DNA from: Trochalopteron elliotii
Taxonomy: Eukaryota; Chordata; Aves; Passeriformes; Leiothrichidae
NCBI GenBank assembly: GCA_024734555.1
Contig: JANPWX010000028.1
Span: forward strand, 3,736,516-3,800,515
Reading direction: 5' to 3'
Length of the DNA: 64,000 bases
The translations under genes and the position numbers were made by a program. Below are positions 15,001 to 27,000 of the stretch, piece after piece (within the stretch, counting starts at the first letter, position 1; each line of letters begins with the position of its first letter). A model generated the notes under the pieces. It saw nothing but the letters and a program-made list of their open reading frames with translations. It was not told the origin of the DNA and did not search any database.

Positions 15001-18000
15001 TTAGTCTGTTCCTTGTTAGAGAAACAGTCATGCCACATGCATTGGACTGTTACAGACAAGTTGCAACTTAGGTGCTCTGAATCATCTCTGCTCCATCATC
15101 TGCTCCATATCTCGATGGAATTTTGTATCTCTGTCTATAGACAGGGTTTGGCCTTCCAACTTTGATCTTCTCAGCCATCTTGAGATGCCTTACATAGGTA
15201 GCACTGATGCTAATATCAATTTAAGCTGCTTGGTAGTCAGTTTGAAAAACACTATACTGTTTAAAACAAACAAAAAACCATAAAAACCTTAAATGGAGAC
15301 ATATTTGCCATAATTTTTGTATTTTTTTTCCCCATAAGTCCTTAACATTTCTTTCTCAATTAAAATTTATAGAAAAGTTCTGTAGAGGAAAAAACTAAAC
15401 TCAATTTCAAGCAATGATATCCAGGTGTAAGTTAGAAGGAGACAGAAGTTCCACTTTCATTCTGTAGAGTGGTAAGATCATTACATGCAGCAGTAAAAAC
15501 ATGATTAAACCAAGCCTGGATGCAAAATTTTTCATTTCTTCTTCATTTTACTTCATTTACATGTTTGGGCTTCTCTTTCATTCTTCATCAGTTGGCAGAC
15601 TTATTAAAATTAAATTATTGTAGTATACAATATTTGTAGAATAGTGGTGCCAGTAATACAGTAAAAATTTTATACAGGGTTAAACATTCCTTTAATAGCC
15701 ATCTTTATTCCCATGCAGTTTGGAATAATGGGCTTTCAAGCAGAGTTGGAACAGGGAATTGTTGGCACAGAAAAGCCTGCTGGGGTTGACTGAGGAAACA
15801 AAAATATTATTCATGAATAGCATCTTCATAGCTGAGGAGTTCAGTTTCTAAGGTCCATCTTTCAATAAAAATTGCCATAGTTTTAATTTATCTTTCTAGA
15901 GATTGAAAGGAATGAAGTTAGGAAAATATTTTAACACATTCCAGTCTTTTCTCCCAAGTGTATATATAGCCTAGAGCAGTGGCTGAAGCCCTGGTTAAAT
16001 TGTCTTAAATAATTAAAATAAGCTCAAAGTTCCATTCTCATCCCTATTCTGTGCCATCTATATCTATATCTACACCTAGCTGTCTCTGTATCTCCTAGGA
16101 GAGGAGAGGGAGAGGGAGTCAGCATCAGCTGCAGTTACAAAAAAATAATGATTTTTTTTTCCCCTGGTGTTAAAAAGGAGGTTTTACCCTCTTATTAACA
16201 ATTCCTTTTAAAACTGTGGCAAGAAGGTTAGTGTTAGTTATACTTAGTTCTTTCACGAGGAGTGAAGACTCTATTTTATGGACAGCTCCCTAGCTATTTT
16301 TTTCATATTTTTAGTTTCCCAATGTATCTGTAAGTTCTATGAGCAGTTAGAGTAAAAGTGTTTCTTTGTATTGTTACTGCACCTCAACAACAATTGGAAA
16401 AGTTAAATGAAACTCATGTCCCTGAATCCAAACATTTTATGTGAGAACAATCCCAAACATTCATTAAAGTATCGTTTTTTGAGAAACTAGCTTATGCCAT
16501 AAGACTTCTGCACCCAGTGTTACGTGAAGCTCTCTTGAGGGATTGCATGCAAACCTGAGGCTAATGGCTGTATGGACAATTTTACTGCACTATGGGTTGA
16601 GCACTCAGCATTCTGCCTGCCCCCTGCACTGATAGCAGTGCTCTGGCTGTTCTGGGCTGCTCAGTCCAGGCACGATGGGTGCATCGCACAAGCCAAGTCT
16701 GTACTAAGGACCAAAGTCCTTTGCAATATCAGAAAAATTGAAATGTATTCCTACGATGAAACATAAAGCCAGAAGGATCTTCCTGCTTAAATATGTCCTA
16801 TCTCTCACTCAGAGAGTCACTTCTTCCATTTCAAAACTTTGAGAAAAATCAGACTACCTACATCCAAGGCACAATTTAGAAGACCAAAATAGTCCTCATT
16901 CTATAACTTTCATTCCATGAATTGTTTTCTCATACAAGTTACTACGTAGCACAAGGGAGAAAAAAAAGTATATTTAGTGTTTTCATTTTTCTTGGCAAGT
17001 CTTTAAGTGCCCCTCTGGTGATGAAATTTTAAGAGAATTGCTGGTTTTAACTTTCTAATGTAACTTTTCTAATTTAACTAAGTTAATTTCTAATTAACTT
17101 TTAAATTTCTAATTTCATGTTTTTCTTTTCTGTTTTAGGTCTTTGGTCAAAGCATTACTTGAATTTGTATCATGTAGCTTCTATTTTGTTTTCTGTTTTA
17201 CCATTTTGTAAACTAATAAACTTTGATGCCACAAAGCTGTCTGATGGTCCCATCATCTACGAAAATTTGCTCTGATATTTTTTCTGTTACACAGTTGAGA
17301 AAAATAGAACAAATGGGCAGGAATTTAGAGAGTACTTCAAGTTCTGAAAGATAAGCATTATAGCTTGTCAGATTTTGTTTCCAAACATTCTAAAGTAAAA
17401 TAAATTATAAAGAGTATTCCAGGTTCTCCCTTTGGGGTGCTCTAAAACTGTTACAGTGTCATGCAGCAGTGTTTGTGACATTTAGATGGGTGTCTCTTTA
17501 TGTTTCCAGGTGTTTGTAAAGACTCAGGCTGTTTTCACATAGATCTCATTATTTTAAACTCATGAAAGAAATTTTTCAAATTTAATTGAGAACATTCAAC
17601 AATGGGAATAAGAGATGCTAAATCTTCCTGAAGCTATTGTTTTAAGCAAGAGGTTTCTTATTTGATTTTGATTCTATTCTTTCATAGAAGTGCATTTCTC
17701 TTTGCAAATTCACTGCTGCTTGGGTTTGCTTCCAAGATTAGCATGGTAACTTTCTTGTTTAATATATATTTTAATATGATACTGCTATGGTAGCAATAAT
17801 GCAGAATTTCAATACAAAATATCTTACAATATTGGATACAGCCATGGTATCCCTGGGATTTTTAACATGTTTTCACATAAATGTACTTACAAATCCCTTT
17901 ACTTCACAAGAACATTTTAATCTTGGTTGCACCATTTTTTAGCAAGGACTTTACTCAGAAAACTGTCTTTTAGAGTACTTGAGCACTAGTATGTAATTTT

Positions 18001-21000
18001 ATCTGGCAATCTCAGTAGCAGATGAGGTAAAGGTTCTGTAAATGGTAAAAGTGACTTGTTATGTTATGGAAATAACGTACCATTTGTACCATTGACCTAC
18101 TGTCCATACAAGGTATCTGATTATACACCTCACCTCTCTGTATAATATTTTTATATTCTACTCAGAATTTTGGGTATGTTACACCAGCTATTCCTGTATT
18201 GTTTAAATTATATTTGTGTTTCTGAAACTCTTAGTCCTCTAAAACTGCTGAAACGTGAGAATCCCAAAGACAGTCATTAAGGTTCAACATCAGGTTTCTC
18301 AGCATATGAATTTTACACAGGTCTATAAAGTAAGACTGCTCAGTTAATAGTTACCTATTATATGTCCACCTGTTGTACTTAAATTATTAACTTGAAGTCA
18401 ACATTTTTTTAAAAAAATATTAAATGTATTGATTTCATTGTTTCAAATCTTTACAGAAAGTGTATTTTTCAGTAAACTTTTTACTGAAGTAACAGAAGTC
18501 CTTTATAAAAGACCAAATGGTAAGCTGAATTACTGTTTTCAGACATGCTATGGGCAATGCATGTGAAAATGATAATCAAAGAGAGAACAAATTTTTAATC
18601 CTACAAGAAACTGATATTTCAGAGAGCTCTTACAGGTACAGTGACCAAATATGAAATTGTTAAAGGCAGATGTTTCTCCCTTTTGCAATAGACTGACTTC
18701 CATAAAGTCTAGGGGAGCTGTCATTTCCCAAGGACACATGGATCAATTAAAGTACTGACCCTCAGGCATTACATAAAGAGAATTCTTTATCTGTACTGAA
18801 AATTTTGTGGGAGTTGAGTAAGACTGGTTAACTTGCACCAGTGAAATGTTTATGGACAGTCAGACTGTAGTGAACTGCATCATTCTGCTGCTCTCGGACA
18901 CACTTGGTTACTGTGAGGGAAGAATTGTAGAGCAATAAAAGTAGTCATGGCTTGGCTTTGTTCTTAATGGTTTGTTCTTAATCTTTGGAGGAACAAGCAA
19001 AGAGTTCTTTGCTTTTTATTTCTTCAGTCATTGCAGAAATAAATAATACTACTGACCACCCAAAAAGAAATCATGGTAAAGATTCCAATGAGATGAGGGC
19101 AATGTCATAACTCAGTTTGGGAGCACACATCCCAAATCAAACACCCAGTCCATTGCCCTTCAGAAATTACTTAGCTAAGCAGAAAGGTCAGTAAAACAGC
19201 ATTGTCTGGTACTGAACAGAAGGTTGGCCTTGATACCTGTGTGGAGATAGCTGAAAAATCATCCTTTGTTCATAATGAACATAGGATTAGTAAGCTTTGG
19301 CTGCTCCATGCCCTGAATTCTGTAATGGTTTAGATTTTCAGGTCTTGATTTCACAAATTTTATCTTCTCTTTTTTAAGGTTTTAGTGTCAGGTAGAAGTG
19401 AGTAGTCCTGAGAATAATGAGAGAAGATTACCATTACTAAGCTCTATTTTATTAAGATAGAAAATGCTCTTCTTCTGACATCATTCTTGTGAGAATGACA
19501 TTTATTTGCATCTTTCATGCCGAGGACATTGATAATGAAGCACAGCCGCAAGGTATGGAAATTTTCAAAATAAGATGAAGGCTTTTATAAGCTACACAGA
19601 ACACCACAGTAGTGGAGTGAGTAGCTAGAGCTGTGCTCTCAGGCTGTCCTATGAAAAGTTTGACTACTCAAAGAGCTCCAGTGTCAATGCTAAGGAAAAA
19701 GGTTAGTAGAGAAAAGAGGTTTTAGGACTGGAGATGGAGGAGAGATGGTGTGCATTCCCAGTGAACTCAGGTTCTGTGGAGTGTGTGGAGAAAGAGTTCT
19801 CTGGATTTAATGGACAGCGAACCTCACTTCTGGAGGGTTCATATGGACACACAGAATAACAGCCTTAGATCATTGTGGCTCTTTTGGCTTGGTTTGCAGT
19901 TAGAAAGATGAATGTAATCAGTAACCATGTATTGGGAGACACTTGTTGTGACACATTAGGTTAATGATCCTCTTCTCTTAATTCTCCTAATCCTCATATT
20001 ACTTGTGCCCTAGTTAAAAATTAAAGGCCTCAAACCTAAATTCAGCCCTTTGTCTGCACACACCAGTCCTGTGTCCAGGGATTTAGTGACACTTCAGGCA
20101 CCAACAATATATCTAAGTTTGAATGCAGCTACTGTCTGTATCCATCTGGTGTTGGTATCAGCAGAGCTGCATGCAAGGTGATTCTTACTCTATATTATGA
20201 ACCAATCCCTTAACTGCACACTTTTCCCTTCTTTGGTTATTTTTTCAGCCAGGAAGTATGCAAATATAAACATAGACATTGTAAAACGGTAACTTTCATG
20301 TACAGAATACTCACTAGTGGATTTGGGAAATATGTCAGTGCTCATTATGCTCATGAATGAAAGGAAATGCCAGGACCTCTTAATGTATAACATTCTGGGC
20401 CTGCTCATTAATGCAAACCCACTAGGAAAATGTCTCATGGCAGTTTGACCTTTCCCAAACAATTATTCCTTATTCATGGTCAATTAGAAGGGTTTTCCTC
20501 ACTTAAAAAAATATGAGGACCAACGAATCAGATACCTAAAATGAAGTTGTTGAAAGGGCAGTTGATTTTTTTCTGATGCGTCAAATCTATGTATTTCATT
20601 CCCTCAGCAGGGAATAAATGCCTACCTAGAAAACTCCTTTTACAAAGATTTAACATAGCATGGGCACAGGAAATTGCCTCTTAACTTAGTGTTTTCACAT
20701 CTTTGCCGATGGGTGTTTAATTTTTGGTATAACACTCTCGGTACACTGTCCTGCCTTAGCTATGCAGTACAAAAAACATCGGGGGAGTTCAGTGAACAAC
20801 TTTCTGGGAGGACAAGTGGTGGCTGAAATTTGAGTTGCAGTTTATATTGCAGACATCAGCTTTTAATTTGATTATATTGTTTAACTTTCAATGTAGTTAC
20901 TCTGGGGGTATATTTGATTTCAATGTCTTATTTTGGGCTCTCTGTGGATTCCCTACTGCTGAATAATAGTGCTGTAGACTAAACTTTATGCTGAAATTAA

Positions 21001-24000
21001 ATATGCTGAGATTGAGTGTCTAAATCTTCAGAGTTTGTACTTGTAGAGGTTTCATAGCATAATTGTCTTCTGATGTGAAAATCTCAACTACAAAGAAAAT
21101 TGGTCAAGTTTTACAAATAATTCCTTTATGATGAACAATGTAAGTATATTTTGTGTTCTGCTGCAAAATTTTAAACATATTTTTATGCGCATATGGATTC
21201 ACAGATTTGCAGAATAAGTTTGACGGATGGGGACCTTTAGAGGCCATCTAGTTCAACCCCATTACAATAAACAGGAACGTCTTTCAAGTAAATTAAGTTA
21301 CTCAGAGTCCCATTCAATCTGACCTTCAACATTTCCAGGGATAGAGCATCCACCACCTCTCTGGGCAACATGTTCCAGTCTTTCACCAATCTCACCATAA
21401 AAAAAAGTGTCTTTACATCTAGTCTGAAAATCAATATATATTGATGTTTTATATAAACCCAATATTTTAAATGCAAAGGGTTGGGTTTTTGTTTTACATT
21501 TCACTGACAAGCAGGTCAAGGGGGGTAATTAATTTCTGAAGTCTTGTCACAACCTACCTGGAGTACTCTGTTCAGCTCTGGGCCCCAAAAACACAAAAAA
21601 GACATGAGCCTGCTGGACAGAGTCCAGAGGAGGGCCCATGAAGATGATCAGAGGCCAGGAGCCCCTCTCCTATGGAGACAGGCTGAGAGAGCTGGGCTTG
21701 TTCAGCCTGGAGAAGAGAAGGCTCTAGGGGAGAGCCTTACCATGCATTCCAGTACCTAAGGGGCACCTACAAGAAAGTTGGACAGGGATCTTTTACAAAG
21801 TCATGTGACAGGACAAGGGAGAATGGCTTTACACTGAAAGGGTGTAGATTTAGGTTAGATAAGAGAAAGAAATTCTTTGCTGTGAGGGTGGTGAGGCACT
21901 GGAACAGGTTACCCAGGATGGTTGTGAATGCCCTGTCCCTGGAAGTGTTCAAGACCAGGTTGGATGGAGCCATGAGCAAGCTGGTGTAGTGGAAGTTGTC
22001 CCTCCCCATGGCAGGGGGGTTGGACTAGATAATGTTTAGGTTCCCTTCCAATCCAAACCATTCTGTGGTTCTATGAAATGTCTAGGTCTTCTGTGTTTCA
22101 TCCACAGTTCCTAACTTCTTAGGATTGAATTTTATTGAAGTCTCATGTAGACAGAGGAAAATCTTGGTAAAACCAGCTACAAATCATTGTACTGTTGATT
22201 TCAACAAGTCACTTGTGTAGGCAAGCCTTGCAGCAGTAACAGGACACCTGTTAGACAAAGAACAGGTCAGTTATCCCTGGGTTTGGGACTGGTGCTGTGC
22301 CACAGTAGGTGCTCAGCAGTCCTTGATGTGAGCCCATTTACTTTTACTGACAGGAACCAACACAAACTGTTGGGTCACTTGCTGTCTGTCTCTTTCAGCT
22401 GGAGATGACAGTGATTGCTAAGAACTGGCAGCTTATGAAAACAGGTGATGCATGCTCAGAGATCATCTTGGTATGCCCTCAAGGCCTTTAAAGTTACTTT
22501 GCTTGTAATAAGAGGATGCCAGAAGACCTTTATAGTCTATGTATAGACCATATGTATAAATATACACAGATACATGCCAGGCATGCAATATATATATGGC
22601 TGTATATATCTGCTCCAAATTTGCTGCAATTTCAAAGCCATTTCAGTACATCTTTCTCCTGTAGTTATCTTTCTAAAATATAATCTGCCTAACAAATGCC
22701 ATCACAGTTGTATGCTCGAGTGTGTGTTCTCGTGCTGAGAGAGATGTCTGTGGAAATGCAGGCTCATCCCTTCAGTAGATCATCCTGCATTAATGCCTCA
22801 AGCACTAATGCTAGCAAAGCTGTTCTGGGTTCTCTTAACTGATAAGTGACTCTCACTCCTTATCAGCATAACAAGTAATAGCAAGAGCTTTGTAAACAGA
22901 GAACATCACTAGGCTTTGCTTTTCTAATCTGTCCGTATCCTTAATCACATAAGAAACATGAAGATGTGGCAAGAGAAGAGCACCTGAAGCTTTTAATGAA
23001 ATGAGGTGGCAGGACAATTGCCACCTCATTCAGTCAAGGATGTTCCCAGTGCAAAACTTTGCTCTCCTTTCATATTTTCTTTGGCCACTGGGAGGAAATT
23101 AGCACGTAGGGAAAGGAAGAGTTCATCAGTGGGAGAAAAATTGTTCCTTACTGCCGGTAAGTGATTTTGCCTGAAGGGGGCTGCTAAAGGTTCCACTTGA
23201 AGAATGGTATGTCACTGGGAAAGAGCAAAGCCACCAGTTTGGGCAGGTGGTTGTTGGTGGAGGCCATAATTTATTGTGAAGTTCTTGTGGCCAGGTAGCT
23301 GCAAGCTGAATCCAGAGAGTTGCATTCCTGATACTTTAGATTTGGATTTCAGCTACAGTTATCACATATCCCAGATCCATGCCAAGCCCCAATGGGAATA
23401 TCATTAAAAAAGTCCTGCTTTAGGTACAGTAGATGGCTTCTTAAGGTTTGAATATTTTTTCATTGCTGCTCTTGTCTTTTGGGCAAATTGACACAGTTTG
23501 CATCTGTAGGAGCTGTATTGTTTTTTGAAATCACATTTTATGATTACTGGCAAATAAGAGTTTTAACTTTTTGCAGAGGGAAGCAGAATGACTCTGGCAT
23601 ACAAGTGTTCCAAGCAGAGAGCTCAAAGCTCCAATCTCCCCTTTCAGACAATATAAACTGACAGTGTGATTATGTACCTTCAGAACAAGAATGTGCTTTA
23701 AGAGGCTCAGGAAATACTTGCCAAGCATAACTATTAAACACAGAAGCCACAGAAATCCCATCACTCAAACATGTGTATGAGTTATTTTATTCCAGTAGCC
23801 CTTCTTGGTGATGGCATTAACATTTACATATTTAGATACTGTTAAACTTGTTGTTTAAAATATTTCAGTGGAAATACCATATACATGGGGGTTTTCCCCT
23901 GCTTGATGTTTTTTATGCTTGCTTTTCAACATAGTTTATTTGGTTTTATCCTGTTTTTCTGCAGCAGTTAAGATCATGGAAGAACCAGAATCATCAGGTG

Positions 24001-27000
24001 ATGACATTTTTGTTACAGCCAGCACTTATGAAAGGTTGCCTTTCTTTACTGGTCCAAGTGATGTCTCTACTGTGCAGCCCGGAGCTGTTATCACAGATGT
24101 GCTGCCATCAATAGCACCGCTGCCTGCAGCCACCAGCCCCTCCTACAGCCCCTCTGAGATCATCGAGCAGTCCCTCGAGCTACCGGATTCCTCAGCGCCA
24201 GCCCCTGAGGGCGTTCCTGTGGATGGCACCGGGCTGGGAGTGCAGGACATCGCGGCTGAGCTGGACCAGGTGGGCGCGATGAGCACGGCAGCGCTGGAAG
24301 AAGGGGAGCAGGGCAGTGGTGACATCTCAATGCTGACCACTGAGCCTGCAGGAACCACCCCAGCCCCGGTGCTGAAGTATGTGACTACCAGCTCCATGAC
24401 AACTGCGGCCAAAGGCAAAGAGCTCGTGGTTTTCTTCAGCCTGAGGGTGACCAACATGCACTTCTCGGATGACCTCTTCAACAGGAGTTCGACAGAATAC
24501 AAAGCACTGGAACAACAGTTCATGCAATTGGTGGGTGAAAATCAGCTTGAACAACACGTGTGGTAGTTGGGTGCAGTTTAAAGGAATACACTGAAGTGCA
24601 CAGTATTTTAACAATACTGAACCCTACTAATGTTCAATCTGATAAGCTGTCTTTTAAAGGATCCATAAGCCTGGGATGCTCTCAGAGTATGAAGACAGAG
24701 TTTATGAAGTCAGTGATGAAAGATTTCACTTGATCAAGAGAACCCAGATATATGCCTAGCATGTAATTTATTTGGCTTTTTCTTAGATCCATGTCAACAG
24801 TATAGCAGTGCTGATTATATCTGAGGCTTGTGTCTGCTTGCTGCATTTAAAAATAGGCTTTTAAAAATACATCATAGCATAGACTCTGATTAGATATGGA
24901 TTTTCTCTCTTGGTACAATAGGGCACAGGTCAGTTCAGTAACATGACTATTACACTATGCCCTAACCTCCCTGGATTGAATGTTTGAAAATAATTAAAGT
25001 TGGCTTTTGAGTGAGGTAATTTTTTTCTCTTCCAGATGAATAAACTCCCCAGCTGCTATGCATTTCAGCTATGCATTTCATTACAGGGGAAGTTGCTGCC
25101 CATCCATCTCAATACATTATTGAGAAAAGAGCAGAAATCCAGAAGATACTGCTAAACAGAAAAGTTAATTTGTTGGTGGAGCTTAACAGTTGTATTAAAC
25201 TCAGGGAAATAAATCTGTGATATGGGTACTTGATAATGCAAATTGACTATAAGAGAAATTAATATCAGGTAGACACTGATAGCAAGTTAAAATAAAGGCA
25301 AATCTCTGTTTTGCAGCTACTTCCATACCTTCAGTCCAACCTTACAGGTTTTAAGCACTTGGAAATTCTCAACTTCAGGAATGGAAGTGTGATTGTGAAC
25401 AGCAAAATGAAATTTGCCAAGACAGTGCCATACAATATCACAGAAGCAGTACACTGTGTTTTGGAAGATTTCTGTGATGCTGCAGCCCAACACCTCAATT
25501 TGGAGATCGACAGCTATTCCCTGGATATTGAGCCAGGTAAGATTGCATTACCAATGTATGTGCAAAATCAAAACTAAGCTGACAATCTTTTTTCAGACTG
25601 TTACAGCTTCAGAAGTATGACCATCTTGGAAGTAACCACATTAGCAATAGCCTCCCATTGATAGGGGGTAATAGGACAAAAAAAGATGTTGCAAATTCTC
25701 TGCAGACATATTTTCATACTGTAATGAAATCTGGGTGGAGCTGTTGGGCTGTGCATATTCACCAGCTGCTTCCCAGAGACAAAGAGAGTGATCTCTAGAA
25801 TAAATGCTGAGTGAAGACAGCACTTATTCTAGAGATGGTATAAGAAATACTCATGTGCAGTTTGCAGGTGTGACATGCAAGTCTTGCACGGGAGTATGGA
25901 AACATAATTTCTGATTATTATTGCAATGTTGTAAGCAAACCATGGTTTAGAGCATCATTAAATCTTTTTTGAAGGAATACAGTATTCAAAATAAAAAGAG
26001 ACAATATTGAGGAATAATTGGATTCTACAAATACTAATTGTAGCATGACTTTGTGTAGTACTCCATAGATTTTTAATTCTAGAATTCCTCTGGATTTATA
26101 TCTTTCAAATAAGTTTGTAGTTTTGTTAAACTGTAGAAAGTCAGTAACTCTACATCTGGACACTATTCTTACATCAAAAGCTTAGTGTTTTCAAAAACTA
26201 CACTGTTTTATAAAATTGAATCTATTTTCAGGCTCTGGTCATTATTTCAGGGTTGAATTTAATTTCTTTGTCCTGGAGAAGAACAATAGCTAAATCATGC
26301 AGATGCCTTTCGGAGTTTTGGTTAAGCTGTCTTTTTATATACAGATTTATGACAATTCTGGAACAAAAATCCATTTACAATTCAGGCAGGCAGTTTCTAA
26401 CTAGTTTTCATTTCACATATGTCTTTTTGGCCATTAAAAACATAAGTAGTTTGTGGGAAAGAAAGTTAACAAAATCACAGTATTTCACTCTTCAAATACT
26501 GCCATGATAAACTGATGTTTGATGAATAAAGTATTAAATTAGTTCATTATATTAAGAGTGAACTTTGGGCTGCCATAAATTCCCTCCTTTAGTAATAAAT
26601 TTTCATTATATAAAAATTAAAATAGGAAAGATCCTAATATTCAAATTCAGAAAAAATTTAAAATCTTTAATTTTCATCCAGTATGCTTTACAGATGTGGT
26701 ATTTCAACATTAATTCAAGAAAACAGAGAGTGTATTACAGATTTTGTGGAGAGAGCTGTTTTTTCAAGGCTTATAAGCAGTAGTATAAAGTCAAACTACA
26801 AGAAGTTGTGTTTTAAAAGCCAGTATGTTCCAGTACAAATGTTTCAAAGTCTGATGCATTTTCATTTCAGAAAACAAAAAAATAAACCCAAGCTGTGTAG
26901 CAAGTTAAGGTAATATAAGCAAATTCCTCTTTATTGTGAAACTGAGAGCCATCTAGTGGTAATGATGTTCTACCAAAGTAAAACATGGATGGGAACTGAC

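Larger units (their letters stand above)
7630..23964 (+). other. IMPG1: Large IMPG1 intron (about 16.3 kb)
   Basis: Intron between the two mucin-coding exons. It contains two CR1 loci (9823-10268 and the pair 21222-22078), a 13-base G run (7915-7927), poly-A at about 12407-12430, a GA-rich stretch near 9450-9482 and a somewhat GC-richer unclassified stretch at about 8400-9820. The exon phases on either side match directly, so no further constitutive exon is required. The small open frames in it (for example 11828-12181 on the minus strand) show no recognisable domain and no splice or promoter context. Confidence 0.7.

Noticed and set aside
24143..24523. 126-codon minus-strand frame opposite the IMPG1 mucin exon
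   Set aside because: Shadow of the GC-rich coding exon on the other strand.
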